Source: CAYUYM01 sp964449305 (GTDB lineage Bacteria > Bacteroidota > Ignavibacteria > SZUA-365 > CAYQST01). Taken from it: a stretch of 24,754 bases of DNA. The position numbers were made by a program, and so were the translations under genes. The stretch is taken from contig CAYUYM010000025.1 in the NCBI GenBank assembly GCA_964449305.1, forward strand, positions 1 through 24,754, in the 5' to 3' direction. The notes beneath the pieces are model-generated. The model ran no database searches, was not told the DNA's origin, and saw nothing but the letters and a program-made list of their open reading frames with translations. This document shows positions 23,828-24,754 of this stretch, in pieces. Each line of letters starts with the position of its first letter. The stretch's first letter is position 1.

Positions 23828-24754
23828 ATGACCCGCAACCACCGACACTCACCGCGCATCACCACCATCACCCATCGTGCAGTCAGCACCTTTCTTCTTG
23901 TGCTGGCGCTGCACATCACCACGGCAACAGCGGCCGACATCTTGTCGCTGCTGCCGAAGAGCAACGAGGTTGCCGGATGGGCGGCCACGGAGAAGCCGCG
24001 GAAATACGTGTCCCAGCAATTGTGGGAATACATCGACGGCGGTGCTGATGTATACCTCGATTTCGGTTTCCGACAGGTGGCCACGGTGGATCTGGAATCC
24101 AAGGGCAGGCGCATCACGGTGGATGTGTTTGAAATGGGATCTGTGGACGATGCCTTCGGGATCTATGCATCCGAACGTTCGCCGAGCGAGAATTTCCTCA
24201 CGATCGGGGTGGAGGGATACCTGAGCGGTTCGTCACTCATCTTCTACCAGGACAGGTATTACGTGAAGGTGAACGGATCGTCGACGGACGGCACGGTCCG
24301 CAACGCAGTGCAGCAGGTGGCGAAGGGTGTGTCGGCGCGCATCGGCGGCACGCGCAAGCCGCCGGCCGTGCTGGGGATGTTCCCCACGAAGGGGCGGATG
24401 AAGCACAGTGAAACGCGGGCTCATGCATCCTTTCTCGGGCAGAAGACGATGAAGGGCACCTTTGCCACGGAGTACTCCATGCAGGGGCGGAAGATGACCG
24501 CCTTCATCCTGGTCACACCCTCGGCAACCAACGCCGCGGCGCGTGTCAAGCAGTTCAAGACCGTGCTTTCCGCGGCTGGCAGCATCGACGATGCAGTGAA
24601 GACCATCGGGGCCGACGCCTTTGCGACAGGGCGGCACAGCACGGCCCGCGAGCTCGTGATCGCCTGCAAGGGGCGGTACGTCTTCGGGCTCTATCCCGCC
24701 ACCTCCGCCAGAGGGAGGTTCAACATGCGCGACAGGATCGCGGCCGTTCCGGCG
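23828..24754 (+). CDS. Exported DUF6599-like protein, 3' end cut by the window
   Basis: The frame from ATG 23828 runs open for 309 codons to the window end without a stop. The N-terminus is Arg/His-rich, then hydrophobic (VSTFLLVLALHITTATAA), consistent with a signal peptide cleaved before DILSLLP. The mature part contains LWEYIDGGADVYLDFGF, VDVFEMGSVDDAFGIYASER and SGSSLIFYQDRYYVKV, which match my recollection of the DUF6599 family (a W/Y-I-x-G-A-x-x-Y-L-x-Y/F-G-F start, then D-M-G-S-x-x-D-A-F-G-I-Y). The second half (from about 200) has a related alpha/beta pattern. It follows the membrane protein gene by 47 bases on the same strand and likely belongs to the DUF362/polyferredoxin transcript. 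No catalytic residues can be named. No good ribosome-binding site is visible. Confidence 0.82.
   Translation, partial: MTRNHRHSPRITTITHRAVSTFLLVLALHITTATAADILSLLPKSNEVAGWAATEKPRKYVSQQLWEYIDGGADVYLDFGFRQVATVDLESKGRRITVDVFEMGSVDDAFGIYASERSPSENFLTIGVEGYLSGSSLIFYQDRYYVKVNGSSTDGTVRNAVQQVAKGVSARIGGTRKPPAVLGMFPTKGRMKHSETRAHASFLGQKTMKGTFATEYSMQGRKMTAFILVTPSATNAAARVKQFKTVLSAAGSIDDAVKTIGADAFATGRHSTARELVIACKGRYVFGLYPATSARGRFNMRDRIAAVPA

Noticed and set aside
23877..24224. Short plus-strand open frame at the right end
   Set aside because: It is out of frame with the continuous DUF6599-like frame 23828-24754, which has a signal peptide and family motifs.
1..24754. CRISPR array, insertion sequence or prophage
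   Set aside because: No regularly spaced repeats, transposase, terminal inverted repeats or phage structural genes were found on reading both strands.

Overview
The window is a GC-rich bacterial chromosome segment. It most likely comes from a GC-rich lineage of the Bacteroidota/Chlorobiota superphylum (Kapabacteria- or Ignavibacteria-like). The reasons are: two exported proteins ending in C-terminal sorting domains of the type IX secretion system (T9SS, 'PNP' motif followed by a short beta-sandwich); a Reg_prop/Y_Y_Y periplasmic sensor; a promoter upstream of the gene at 20558 that fits the Bacteroidota TTG-N19/20-TAnnTTTG pattern; and weak or absent Shine-Dalgarno sequences at several starts. 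The phylum assignment is an inference. No mobile element, CRISPR array or phage gene was seen.

Layout. 1-89: 3' part of a tRNA-Ser and its terminator. 394-4222: a two-component pair with a large double-propeller sensor kinase and a NarL-type regulator. 4390-7446: a 1018-residue T9SS cargo with a LamG domain, a propeller-like region and two amphipathic Ser/Thr-rich beta segments. 7597-9672: a second T9SS cargo with two SGNH-hydrolase-like halves. 9799-11660: a second two-component pair (PAS sensor kinase, NarL-type regulator) coupled by an ATGA overlap. 11939-17908: a single-domain response regulator followed by a complete tripartite RND efflux operon (lipoprotein adaptor, inner-membrane pump, outer-membrane factor). 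18096-18710: a secreted chalcone-isomerase-like protein. 18812-20400 (minus): a PAP2/Aur1-like membrane phosphatase and a class I methyltransferase, overlapping by ATGA. 20558-24754: a plus-strand cluster with a Tat-exported DUF362 protein, a NapH-NapG-like fused membrane polyferredoxin, an Mpv17-like small membrane protein and an exported DUF6599-like protein cut by the window end.

How the genes work together. The left 18 kb is an envelope-and-sensing region: two histidine kinases of the NarX/DegS type, three response regulators, two secreted surface proteins and one efflux pump. The most interesting candidate for an undescribed system is the last cluster (20558 to the end). There a membrane electron-transfer protein with six iron-sulfur motifs sits with an exported DUF362 protein, a small membrane protein and an exported DUF6599-like protein. 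All are tightly spaced behind one recognisable promoter, and none of the soluble partners has an established function that I know of. The second candidate is the LamG/propeller/beta-hairpin T9SS protein, which may be an aerolysin-like surface protein next to a dedicated sensory pair.
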